From Hexactinellida sp. DTS-2022 (lineage: Eukaryota; Porifera; Hexactinellida), in assembly GCA_028753945.1 (NCBI GenBank), contig JAPNXP010000009.1, forward strand, positions 3,782,001 to 3,846,000: a stretch of 64,000 nt of DNA. The letters are read 5' to 3'. Below the pieces are notes generated by a model. That model was not told where the DNA came from and searched no databases. It saw nothing but the letters and a program-made list of their open reading frames with translations. Position 1 is the stretch's first letter; each line of letters begins with the position of its first letter. The position numbers and the translations under genes are program-made. Of the stretch, positions 10,498 to 20,335 are shown in pieces.

Positions 10498-12282
10498 TTA
10501 ATTAGTAAATATCTGAAACCTATTGTCTATTTCTGTACGGCACACAGGGCAGGGCTGACCTAACTCTAAAATTCTTTCACTACACTATGTACAACAGTTT
10601 GCATGCCTACAAGGCATGAAAATCCAGGTTGTCGTACGTAGTGAAAGGCAAAAGGCGAAAACATTTCCAGCAGATACTATTTCTTCACTCTCATCTTCAG
10701 ATCGTTAGTTGATTCAGCATTGTCTGCACTAATTTGACCAATAGTATGGCTGATAGCTTGAATAAATTCCCATGGGGAGAAAGTTCCATCACGTAAATTT
10801 TCTTTACATCTACTCCGTCGTACATCGTTTTCTATATCTACTTTCTTCCTCGGCCTACATATTTCTCTACCAAGTTGCAAGCGCCCAACATCACTATCTA
10901 TATCCCTTATAATATTGTTTAGAGACGCCATAAATGTCCATATTCTCGAATGTGTATTTCTTCTAATAGATTTCAGTTTTGAATGGTAGCTCTCAGCTCC
11001 ATTGTTAGTAGCGAAATTAATCTCATTAATGGATAATTCAGCGGGTGTAATTTGTCTTATCCAATGCTTCTTATAATATTTTTGTAATTTTTCGAGTTTA
11101 TTTTTTTCTGCATCGTTTACCGTAGGTAATTGGAGACAGCTATAAGTTGGAGTGATGAGAGAAGCTGGTAGAAAAGGGATGGCCATGAGTTGTTTTATGT
11201 ATGTTTGGATTTGAACGTCAGTCTTGAATCCTTGACTGAGTCCGAGCTTTTGTGTTTTCCTCCAAATACATTGTGTGTAGTGGAACCAACACCAATAAAT
11301 TGTTATTTGGGGATAGACTTCCTTGATTGCATTCCTAGCTGCAGGTTCCCAATCTGACATTGAAGCAAGAGGCTTAAATTGAGGGATTTTCACAGTGATA
11401 CTTCTAAAATCGCTTTATACAGCGCTTGACTTTTCGAAGTCATTAGACAATGTATTGCTGGTAACGTGTGTCTCCCCACTGCTACTAATATTTTCCATAA
11501 CTGAGTGAATTGGGTAGGAACTGTGAAAAATGTGCCATCAAATTGTATGTTGGTCACGTCAGATAACAAAGTGCTCATTTCATTAGAAAAGAAAACTACA
11601 CCTGTGTCCAGGGTTTCATCCAGGCGTATGCAACGCGCCTTCAGGCGCTTAATTTCTGAAGGAAACTTTTCTAGGCGCGCGAAAATTGAGAGATGCTCCC
11701 ATAGACGTAATACAAATTGAGTATTTTAGGCGCCTGTGAGCGAGCTCAAACTTAATCTAGGCGCGCGGGAAATTTTGCCTAGATGAAAGCCTGCCTGTGT
11801 CTGTACCGGATGTTACCGAACATTGATGGAATTCCCCAAAGTTGTTGTAGACAACATCCCGTAAAATTCAAAAGCGCTAAGCGGAATTTTAGGCTGTAGC
11901 ATTCTCCTCGCACGATACATGGCTGATTCGCATTCTGTGAATGAAATTTCGCGCGCACATGGGTCAGTTCTAGTTACATCATCGAAAACATTTCGTAGAT
12001 TTGTTTGAGAATGTTTTGCAATTGTCTTGCATTTTGTTTTCAGTTGGTAAACATCACTTTTGTAACCTTCTAATTGATGATTATGAGTGTGAAGAGGGGT
12101 GGTTAAATTTGTCTCATTATTGAGCTTTCCGGTTCCTTTGCAACCATCCCTAAATAACGCACACTTAAGGTAGATATACTTTCGCTAATTTTTGACCTCA
12201 AATATTTATTTCCGTCTATAGTTGAAAAGACTTTTCCCATAAAACCTTTGTACTCGTCCAAAGTGTATTCCATTTGTTGCAT
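10498..12282 (-). pseudogene. MULE transposase with FLYWCH and RING domains
   Basis: Transposase of the host MULE, read on the minus strand. The start is MQQMEYTLDEYKG near 12282. A FLYWCH-type zinc domain (KCALFRDGCKG ... TPLHTHNH) lies at about 12230-12092. The MULE core follows: FDGTFFTVP (first Asp, ORF 11578-11390), then ASMSDWEPAARNAI (second Asp) and CWFHYTQCIWRKTQKLGL (C-x-F-H motif) in ORF 11393-10677. After it, in another frame, PCRHANCC and CSERILELGQPCPVCRTEI form the later part of a C3HC4 RING, ending with TAA at 10498-10500. Breaks: a shift before the FLYWCH Cys, a MITE at 11609-11793, a shift near 11390, a shift near 10680 and a TAG in the RING (10585-10587). A C-terminal RING on a MULE transposase is unusual to me. 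Confidence 0.8.
11609..11793 (+). mobile_element. 185-bp hAT-type MITE, copy 1
   Basis: CAGGGTTTCATCCAGGCG ... GCCTAGATGAAAGCCTG with perfect 8-bp duplication CCTGTGTC (11601-11608, 11794-11801). It lies inside the MULE transposase gene. Related copies are at 38346-38530 (also 185 bp, opposite orientation) and 18950-19144. Confidence 0.9.
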
Positions 12283-12711
12283 GATTACTAGTTGGCAACA
12301 TGTCGCTATTTATATAGACTTAATAATTTGTCGAAGCAACACTATCGTATAGATAATGTGATGAATATACACTAATAACTGGCGTTAACTAACAATATAA
12401 TCTTATAGTGACAATGCATAACTAACCACAAACCCCATCATGAAATTTTGACAAATGTAAATAGTCAATAGAAGGATTCTGTCCAAGGTTGAGTTCTGTC
12501 CAGTCCATAGCCAGATTTGGACGGACAGTGAACAAAGTCCGATTAAAAGTGGACGAAATCTCAACTTTGACATAGTTTGGAAGTAATAATAAAGGCGTTT
12601 TTAATTTGATTAAACATTCGTATGGCTTATGGATTAATTAAATTAAAATTAAGCTTGTATTCTGGTATAGGGAATTAAGAGGGTGTCAGGAGCTAAAATG
12701 GTAATATTATC

Positions 12712-12985
12712 AATCCCATTCTGACATGTGCAGAACTCTAGAAATCCCATTCTGACTTGTGCAGAACTCTCGAAATCCCATTCTGACATGTGTAGAATTC
12801 TAGAAATCCCATTCTGACATGTGTAGAACTCTAGAAATCCCATTCTGACATGTGCAGAACTCTAGAAATCCCATTCTGACATGTGCAGAACTCTAGAAAT
12901 CCCATTCTGACATGTGCAGAACTCTAGAATTCCCATTCTGACATGTGCAGAACTCTAGAATTCCCATTCTGACATGTGCAGAACT
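12712..12985 (-). repeat. 31-bp tandem array, right MULE end
   Basis: About 8-9 units of the same 31-bp repeat as at 10070-10397, in opposite orientation, followed outward by the shared TGATTATTCTGACAAAATCA segment and the MULE terminus. Short minus-strand ORFs here are translations of the repeat, not genes. Confidence 0.9.
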
Positions 12986-13047
12986 GATTATTCTGACAAA
13001 ATCAGAGCAATAAATTCTGACATGTGCAGCTCCCCCGTTAAGTTTTC

Positions 13048-13122
13048 TATACATGAAACAGTTGAAGTTCTCTAAACATGATACAGTTAAGTTCTCTAAA
13101 CATGAAACTGTTAAGTTCTCTA
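13048..13122. repeat. Short tandem repeat in Harbinger linker
   Basis: About three units of an AACATGAAACAGTTAAGTTCTCT-like repeat. A further unit survives at 9271-9290 left of the TTAA element, showing that the 9291-13035 insertions landed within this array. Confidence 0.75.
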
Positions 13123-13261
13123 TACATACAAAGTAGCTTTGATGCCAAAATAACAAATGCATATAATTCCATTGAAGATTAATTTTAATGGGGGAATTTG
13201 ATCAAATGTTATTTCTCCCATTTGTATAAATTGCTGTTGAACAAAACCATTTCTAAACTGA

Positions 13262-14003
13262 ATGGAAAAATCCAGGAAGATAAATTGGACTAAGGAAGAA
13301 GAGTGCACGCTCATTGGTGAAATTGAATCTGCTGGCGACTTATCGAGAGGTTCAGGAAACAGCGCTGACCTCAATAAGAAGAAGGAACTGTGGAAAACCA
13401 TAACAGGCAAAGTAAACGCTGTATATGGAAATAATAGAGGGGTAGAAGACATAAGAAAGAAATGGAATAACCTGAAGTTAGCTGTCAAGTCAAAGGTTGA
13501 AGCTGCTTTAGGGAATCTAGAATGACCGGAGGGGGCTCAAACTCCGCTGGTATTGTCGAAGACGAAGACGTGTTAATTTTAGCTGCAGATAGGCGTATAA
13601 CTAATTCTGATAGAATTAGAGAGATGTTTGAGACCACCCCAGCTTTTATCGGAATCTCAGGTGCTGAGATAATTTTGTATCACCAGCAACAGCAGCCAGC
13701 AGCGAACAGATTCCTCACATAATTACTGTAGACGATACGTCAATTTTCGATGCTCCCGAAGAACCCACCATTAACGTTAATCGTAATGGGAAGAAAAGTA
13801 AGAAGCGAAGACGTGATCCAACAGATGATCAACGTACAACTTATTCCCTGCAGCAGCCGGAAATTAAGCTAGCTGACTTACTCCCTTTACAGCAGGAAGT
13901 GCTGTTACAACAGATGGCTGAATTCGCAGCACAACTTCAGCTAATTGAAGAGCAGAGGGAGTACTACAGTCTTAAACGTCAGAAGCTGTTAGAAAAATCA
14001 TAA
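13262..14003 (+). pseudogene. Harbinger Myb/SANT-like DNA-binding protein
   Basis: Second gene of the Harbinger element; in this family a Myb/SANT-like protein binds the element ends and brings the transposase to DNA and nucleus. ORF 13262-13525 (87 residues) has the trihelix W pattern INWTKEEECTLIGEIE ... KKELWKTITGKVN ... RKKWNNLKLAVKSK. The next frame (13522-13722) starts TGGGSN, the usual sequence after this domain. A third frame, about 13700-14003, encodes an acidic/basic linker and a glutamine-rich coiled-coil tail (LQQEVLLQQMAEFAAQLQL). At least two frame shifts (near 13522 and 13700) break it. Same strand as the transposase 7 kb upstream. Confidence 0.85.
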
Positions 14004-14159
14004 AATTTGTTACTTGCTAGACCAGATAGTGTGCAGAAATATAACCAAGTTACTTGAATTATGCCTACCAAATTAGAGAGTACCATAAAAGTATACTATT
14101 ATTATTACGAATCCGAAGAAATTCTTAATTTACTCTAATACAATATTACTTAAGCAACC

Positions 14160-14292
14160 TCCCTAGCTTGCTTGAAGTTCGTACTTAAGTTCGAACTTAA
14201 GTACGAACTAAAATCTTAGTGAACACGACTTAAGTTTGAACTTAGTATTTAAGTCTTAAGTTCGAACTTAACTTCTTAGTGAATACGGCCCC
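14160..14292. repeat. Harbinger right terminal region
   Basis: Alternating CTTAAGTTCGAACTTAAG-like palindromes lead to the terminus GTGAATACGGCCCC at 14292. Subterminal repeats of this sort are usual for Harbinger elements. A similar terminus (GGGCCTTATTCACTAA) appears at 18457. Confidence 0.75.
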
Positions 14293-14384
14293 AGTTCAAC
14301 AGCGAAACTTAACGGAAGAATTCGTGCATAAACCACATTCTCAACGTGTAAAACCACATAACCGTTTCATACATAGCCGAGCTA

Positions 14385-14950
14385 CACTAACCAGCCAAAA
14401 GTATTTGAACATAGGGAATTTAATATTGGACACACAATACTCGTCTGGTTACTTATCAACGGCTATCTAAACTACTCTGAAATGACTATAAATATCTTAT
14501 CATAAATATACATTACAAAATATTGTGATTTCAATTCAATTTAGAAAATTTCGACGAAGTGGCATAAGTGTTTCTGCCACGTGCCACTTGTGGCATAAGT
14601 GGCACAAATTGAAATGTGGCTGTATCACAGTAGAAAATATTCGGATTGTTTTGAAATTATGCACTTAGAGTAATTTAACCATGTGGAATTCAAATCTTCT
14701 ATCATAATTAATATATTAACATTGGATCTTAATGATCCCAAGTTAATTATTTAATTAGCTAATTATATATTTAATGAGTTTAACGCCTCCATAAAAATGT
14801 AAATTCGAAAATTTTGCTGTTTTATTATACTTTACATATCGTTTCATGTAAATAGCCATTTTGCAGTTTCTACTAATGTTATTTTCCTGGTATAACCTTA
14901 AATGTCTGAATACTATTTTTTGCTGTTCAAATACTTTTGGCCGGTTAGTG
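14385..14950 (+). mobile_element. Tc1/mariner-type MITE, complete copy
   Basis: CACTAACCAGCCAAAAGTAT ... ATACTTTTGGCCGGTTAGTG, flanked by TA on both sides. 566 bp, no transposase; related to 4804-5341. A CCACTTGTGGCATAAGTGG palindromic stretch lies in the centre. Confidence 0.9.
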
Positions 14951-15081
14951 TAGTAGAAGTAAAACTGAAGCCCCCATCAAGTATCTGACTGAGCAGGGCT
15001 TTACATAAATCATTTTGGTGATTTTTTGCAAATCAAATCAATGTTTTATGATTGATTTTTTCGATTTCATTTTTAGAATAA

Positions 15082-16516
15082 CTAGCGCGCTTCGCTTGCT
15101 TGGTCGCTTCGCGACAGAACACAACCAAAAACCAACCGATTTGCGGTTGGTGTGTGGTTTATACACTTCTAACATTGATTATAAAGCGTAAATATGCCTA
15201 AAAAGTCAAATTAAATAATGTGAAATTTAGTGTTTACGTCATCATGCGATAATGAGTAAGCATATTGGCAATCTGGTGTGACCGACGTGTCCGCATCATT
15301 AATGTCCATGTTCTATTAACTTTTCATATTTTTATCTCCTAGAGGTAGGGTGACCAGATGGCTTTGACCGAAAACCTGGACATTTTCCATTTATTGGCCA
15401 AAAAAACTGGACATTCCTGGACACGTAAATCCAAAACCGGGACAAAAAACTGGACAAAGCTAAAACCGCGATTAATCTCATATTATGAGCGTGGAAGTGC
15501 TAAAATTGTATATTCCATACTCTGATATATAAGAGTAGAAAATTTCATGTTAAAATTGTTCACTCAAATTCACGATAAGCCATTGTCTACACTCTATTCT
15601 ACTTAGTAAATTAGAAGATATACCTCCGTTTATAGGCACTCTCGTTAATATCTAAATCAGGGGACTATCAAAATTTGTCTGTATTACCTTCCAATTCGTA
15701 TTACCGTGAGCTTATTCCATATAATTTATAGCCCAATTACTACAATATTACTAAATAAGAACTTTAAATATTCTGATATATCATGTGAAAAAAAATGAAA
15801 ACATAAAAACAAATGTTGAAATTAAGGATAGAAATGTTCTAATGAAGTTGACAAATTTCTATGATAAATTAGGAATACAAATGAGACCAAATATGAATTT
15901 TCTTTTTGGAGATTGGGAAAATAATATTTTGATATCACTCCAAGATATATAATAAGAAAAATAAAGAACAATTAGACATGCAAGTAGTAATTTTGAGAAT
16001 ACTAATATGAAGCTAGAATTTCAGGTTGGGTTATGGTTCCATATAAAATGACCAATCCTGTACAAAATTATCGATAACCGAATATACCGCAATCACATGC
16101 AAAGATTAGTCATATTACTTATATAAAATGATTGGGTGGTCAAGAAAATGACAAAAACTGGACAGATTCCAAATTTTGGGGGAAAAACTGGACAAATCAC
16201 AAACCTGGACAATTTCTAAATTTTGCTGAAAAACTGGACTGTCCAGGGTAAAAACTGGACAATGGTCACCCTACTTAGAGGGCTCGAATTATGTGCGATT
16301 AAGTGAATTTCCAATGTTCTCGAATGTGACAATGACGTCATAACTTGTCGAGGTGTGAGAGATTTTGAGTGAAAACCTCAACTTGTTGGCGGGTGCCAAA
16401 GGTTAACCATTTATGCCATAAATTACATTTGGAAACCGTCCAGTTTATTCAATCAACTCGGAACATACAAACCAATATATATATATATAGCCAGCCTTGT
16501 GTTTTGATAGTATAGA
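15082..16516 (-). mobile_element. Non-autonomous Helitron, copy a
   Basis: On the minus strand it begins TCTATACTATCAAAACACAA (16516) and ends GCGAAGCGCGCTAG (15082), between A and T: the TC start, CTRR end and A/T target of Helitrons. A CGGTTGGT/ACCAACCG stem lies near the 3' end. A hAT-type element (15346-16273) splits it. Similar to copy b at 39471-40572. Confidence 0.8.
15346..16273. mobile_element. hAT-type element inside Helitron
   Basis: TAGGGTGACCAGATGGC ... ATGGTCACCCTA with flanks CCTAGAGG/CTTAGAGG (7 of 8). The inside contains repeated AAAACTGGACA motifs near both ends and no gene. Confidence 0.8.
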
Positions 16517-17519
16517 TTTGATTTTGATTGATTTGTGAAAAGTTAATCATTTTATTTTTATTTTATTTAAATCAAATTATTTTTCTGCTCTGTATAATAT
16601 TACTAACCCATATTTATGTTATATATTCTTCCACTTCAGGAGGTTATAGTAGTATGAACACGTTAAATACAATAGCGGGCCTATGTGCATTTTATCGTTC
16701 CACTTCATCTCCTTTTGAAACTACAATCACTCAGCTAAATCGAAACCCAAGTTAAACCAGATCACTTCACAAGGAACAACCCAAAACCAATAGTCTTAGA
16801 TTGCTCTAGTTTAATGGGTGAAATATACTAACGAATACACTATTACTATCAACTCCGCTTATTACTCTCCTCGGAATGAATTATTTTGACTTTTTAATAA
16901 GTACATCTGAAAAGGCTTACTAATTTATAGTAACATTTATTTTTATTCCCCGGTCCAAATAACCAAAGTGATTTGTTATTATAGCTATTATATTGATTAA
17001 GATTATTAGATAAACTATTAAAAATCTGTTATTGTGTGTACATTAGTATTCGGCTAAAAGAACATCTTCGGGACTCGGGAGTAACAAAAAAACTAATCAT
17101 AGTATCATCGTAATTGGAAATGATTTGATTTTGATTTGTGATGATTTGATTTTGATTTGTGATGATTTTGTGGTGAATCAAAAGGATTTGATGATAGATT
17201 TTTTCAATCTCACATTTTGAATGATTTGATTTTGATTGATTTTTACATCATAATTTTTGAATTTTTGAATTTTTTGAATGATTTATCTAAAGCCCTGCGG
17301 CGGCAGTGAAATTTAGTGACGTCAAAAAAGTCAGAATAGTGATTCCAATTTTTCTATCACATTTGTAATACTAGAATGAATCTGAGGTCATATACAATAT
17401 CAGGTTTAAATGCCCAAATATAATATCGAACTAACAACCAGCCTCGGTTATTAGTCTTCGCGCTCAGACCGGAGCTAAAGTTTGCAGAGGGTCAAACGCG
17501 TACATATATGTATGTCTAC

Positions 17520-18423
17520 TAGATCTCTATGCGGGGCAGGGCGGATGCGGGTCACGGATTCTTCTTCCGGGGCGGATGAGTGTCAGAGATTCTTCCTGTG
17601 GGTTGACCCGGGTTAGCGCCATTGTTCTCGCTAAGTGTAATTTGGGCGGCACAGTCTGGGGTTTATCTAGCATTTTCGTGGCTGGCACTTTATTATCGAG
17701 GTATAAATTTTAGGGCACCCTAAAGGTATTAGCCATAATTCGTAATCAGTATAATTTAATGATGCGGCATTATTTTAAGGAGGTAAAATGCTACGGTAAA
17801 CAAATAGTTGTTTATCCAAGCATTTCTGGACCATAAAATCTGGACATACACCCGGTACATAATTAAGTTCCAACCCAGCACCTAAATCGAATCGAAAACC
17901 ACGCAATTTTTAACCACAACTGCTGCCTGGCAGGCACCTTAAAGTGCCGGCCAGGCAACTAGATAAACCCCTGGGCACAGTGCCCCCCTATTGTAACAAT
18001 GTCCTCTCTACTTTCTAAACATACCTAATGAAATATTATCTTAAATGGCAGAAGTGTTGCGAGTGAAAGAATTGTACAGTAAATAATCCCCTAATCCCGT
18101 AAAATAAACTCGGAATTCGCTGTCAAGTATCCACCCAAACATGTATTGCCTTTTTCCTTATTCCATATGGCTGTAAATATTTTTGTGCCCGCATTGTGTG
18201 CCGAGTGTTTATACCTATTATATAACCCTGGCGAGAATACTAATTAGCGCGGGTTGGTACGGGTTATTGCGGGTTGGGCGCGGGATATTGTGAGTTAGTT
18301 GCGGGTTAGTCGGGTTCATTTCATTATAACACTGGGTCTTGCTGGGCGGGGCGGGTCAATCACCAATAGTCTAATAGAAGTGGGGTAGGTGCAGGACCCG
18401 CATACGATCCGCGCAGAGGTCTA
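17520..18423. mobile_element. hAT-type element with GGGT-rich interior
   Basis: Inverted ends TAGATCTCTATGCGGGGC and GATCCGCGCAGAGGTCTA, flanks ATGTCTAC/ATTTCTGC (6 of 8). The inside has repeated GCGGGTTG-type words. It contains a younger MITE at 17656-17973. No gene. Confidence 0.6.
17656..17973. mobile_element. hAT-type MITE with perfect TSD
   Basis: CTGGGGTTTATCTAG ... CTAGATAAACCCCTG between GGCACAGT copies (17648-17655, 17974-17981). The end family is shared with 26827-26966. Noncoding. Confidence 0.85.
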
Positions 18424-18949
18424 ATTTCTGCTCGATAGAGGGAATATTGAGACCATGGGCCTTATTCACTAAATACTTAAACTTATACTTAACTTAAATT
18501 AAGTAAATACTTAGTTTTTGACTGAAAACTTAGTAATAATTAGTAATACTTAGTAAACTTTACTAAGTATTTGTCTCAATACGTACTTAGTTTATTATGG
18601 AATTACTTAAGTAGGATCGGAAGGTCACTTAACTCAATAATCATGGAATACCGTACTTACTCGAGGCGATTATTGTTTTTTTCGCCATTTTGGGACAAAC
18701 CATTTACATGAATTTTCGAGAATATCGCACTTTGTTACAATTTATTTATTATAATCGGTTGATAATCTTACTAAGACTTATATTAGATAAAGATATTTAC
18801 TCCGGGCAGCGGTAACAAATTTTAATTTGCTAATTTGGTGGTGATTATTCGAGGGGGTATTAAGGATGTGGCATATTGGTATACTACAAATAATTACAAT
18901 GGAAATGACAGATACAGACTGTTAAACAATCATTAATTAAGGTTACAAT
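18424..18949. other. Harbinger-type end plus AT-rich spacer
   Basis: GGGCCTTATTCACTAAATAC at 18457 followed by ACTTAGT/ACTAAGT-type repeats to about 18610 looks like one end of a Harbinger MITE; no opposite end found. The rest (about 18660-18949) shows nothing. Confidence 0.5.
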
Positions 18950-19144
18950 CAGGTTTTTATCCAGGAAAAAATTACCCCGATCCTAGATTTAGTTTGAGCT
19001 CGTTCAGTTTTCATCTTGTATTAAGTCTATGGGAGCATCTTTCGATATTGTAGGCCTAGACTCGATTTTTGAACGCCTAGATTAAAAACCTACCAAATTA
19101 CGCTCCTTTAGGCGCCTAACACACCTGGATAATTATCACCCTTG
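18950..19144 (-). mobile_element. 185-bp-family hAT MITE, diverged copy 3
   Basis: Shares TTTGAGCTCG, GTCTATGGGAGCATC and TTAGGCGCCT with the copies at 11609 and 38346, in the same order. Ends and flanks are eroded; no duplication recognised. The oldest-looking of the three. Confidence 0.7.
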
Positions 19145-19552
19145 TATGCATAGTCGTTTTCAGAACAATAGGATATAAAACAATTGCTGGAGACATGTGG
19201 AATTTCAAGAGAATTGGAGAACTTCCTATTTCATTCAAATCGCTTGATTTTCAGAATGAAGACGGCTTGTGTATATTCTAGAGAAACACAAAGCAAAGTG
19301 GCACAAATCCTGTAGAGACAAGTGTAATAACACCAAGTATGAACGTATTCAGAAACACACACTAACAGAAGATATAGACACAACTATGACATTAACAGCT
19401 GATGCAAGAATATCAAAGCGTATATAACTTACAAGTAGCATTGAAAAAAACAATTTATCTTGCTTCTTCTGTGACAATGCTGTCAAACTTGGCGATCTTC
19501 ATCATGCCTGTACATTTGGACTAGACTAAAAAATTAGGTCAGCAGCCTTACA

Positions 19553-19868
19553 ACCAGGTTGAATCAAATCATTTTCATCTGAAAAATCAATCAATATTTG
19601 AACTGATTTGATTGAGTTATTCAATAGAAAATGATTGAACTGATTGAACTGCATACAATTTGAAATGATCTGAAACTGATTTGAAAATGAGTTTTGATCT
19701 AAAAGTGAGTTTTTGATCTAAAAATGAACTTTTGATCTGAAAATGATCTTTAAGTATATATTGATTTGAGTTGATCGATTTACAAAAGTTAAATAATTGA
19801 ACTGATTGTACTTCCCTTGCAATTTATGATCGATCTGAAAATATAATGAACTAAATAGACTCATTAAA
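19553..19868. repeat. Probable insertion of GATCTGAAAATGA repeats
   Basis: Between two readable pieces of the gene relic lies a stretch of AATCAAATCA, GATTTGAAAATGA and TGATCTAAAA repeats. It looks like a small inserted element, but ends and duplication are unclear. Confidence 0.4.
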
Positions 19869-20335
19869 TGATCTGTGACCGTTCACTGCTTACAACTAAA
19901 TGATTCCCGTATGCTAGCAAAGTTAAGCGAAGGTGATGCAATGGCACTTGAAATATAATACCATTTGAACTGTTCGGTAGCATTATATAACCGCGCTAAT
20001 ACTGCTACCAAAAGTAACTTTTCTTCAGGAATAAATGAGAATGTTGTTAAAAAAAGCATAGCCTTTGCGAACTTGTAATATATGTCTAAGAGTATTAAAG
20101 TTGTCTGATGTTTCCAAAATATATTATAACAAGTTAAAACAGCTAGAAATTGATGAAGTGGCCCATTCTACCAGGTTAAAAGTCAGGTTCTTAGCACATA
20201 ACCAAGGCCTACTCTAAGGGAAGAGAAATATTATTATTAAGATATGTAGATGTTGGAAGTCTCCTGACCGATAAATTTGGGGAAACAGAAGAAAACGACG
20301 CAGTTTGCTTAGCTAGAGCAGGTAATATAGTAAGA

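Larger units (their letters stand above)
10016..13035 (-). mobile_element. MULE with tandem-array inverted ends
   Basis: Ends GAGGTGCCTGCACATGTC and GACATGTGCAGCTCCCC lie between CCTTAAGTT (10007-10015) and CGTTAAGTT (13036-13044), an 8/9-matching 9-bp duplication typical of Mutator-like elements. Each end continues into an array of a 31-bp unit, the two arrays inverted relative to each other. The central minus-strand gene encodes a FLYWCH-MULE-RING transposase, now broken and carrying a MITE. Confidence 0.85.
5342..14292 (+). mobile_element. PIF/Harbinger transposon split by nested elements
   Basis: Harbinger pieces are 5342-6303, 9170-9290 and 13036-14292: transposase gene, linker and Myb/SANT gene. 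They are separated by a P-like element (6304-9169), a TTAA element (9291-10008) and a MULE (10016-13035), each with its own duplication. The right end reads GAATACGGCCCC; its complement, GGGGCCGTATTCACTAA, is typical of Harbinger termini. The left end is missing, apparently deleted with the end of the Tc1 MITE. Removing the insertions rejoins flanks sensibly (GTTGAAG; the AACATGAAACAGTTAAG repeat), which supports one original element. Confidence 0.8.
14994..17297. mobile_element. CAGGGCTTTA-ended element holding a Helitron
   Basis: Inverted ends CAGGGCTTTACATAAATCAT and ATGATTTATCTAAAGCCCTG bracket AATCAAATC/GATTTGATT-rich sequence, so the parts near the ends are mutually complementary. No clear flanking duplication. 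A minus-strand Helitron (15082-16516) sits inside. The small ORF at 16528 is chance. Confidence 0.6.

Noticed and set aside
12649-13162. Minus-strand ORFs with repeated SEWDF/RMGFLEF-type peptides
   Set aside because: They are translations of the 31-bp tandem array at the MULE end, including repeated in-frame units; not a repeat protein gene.
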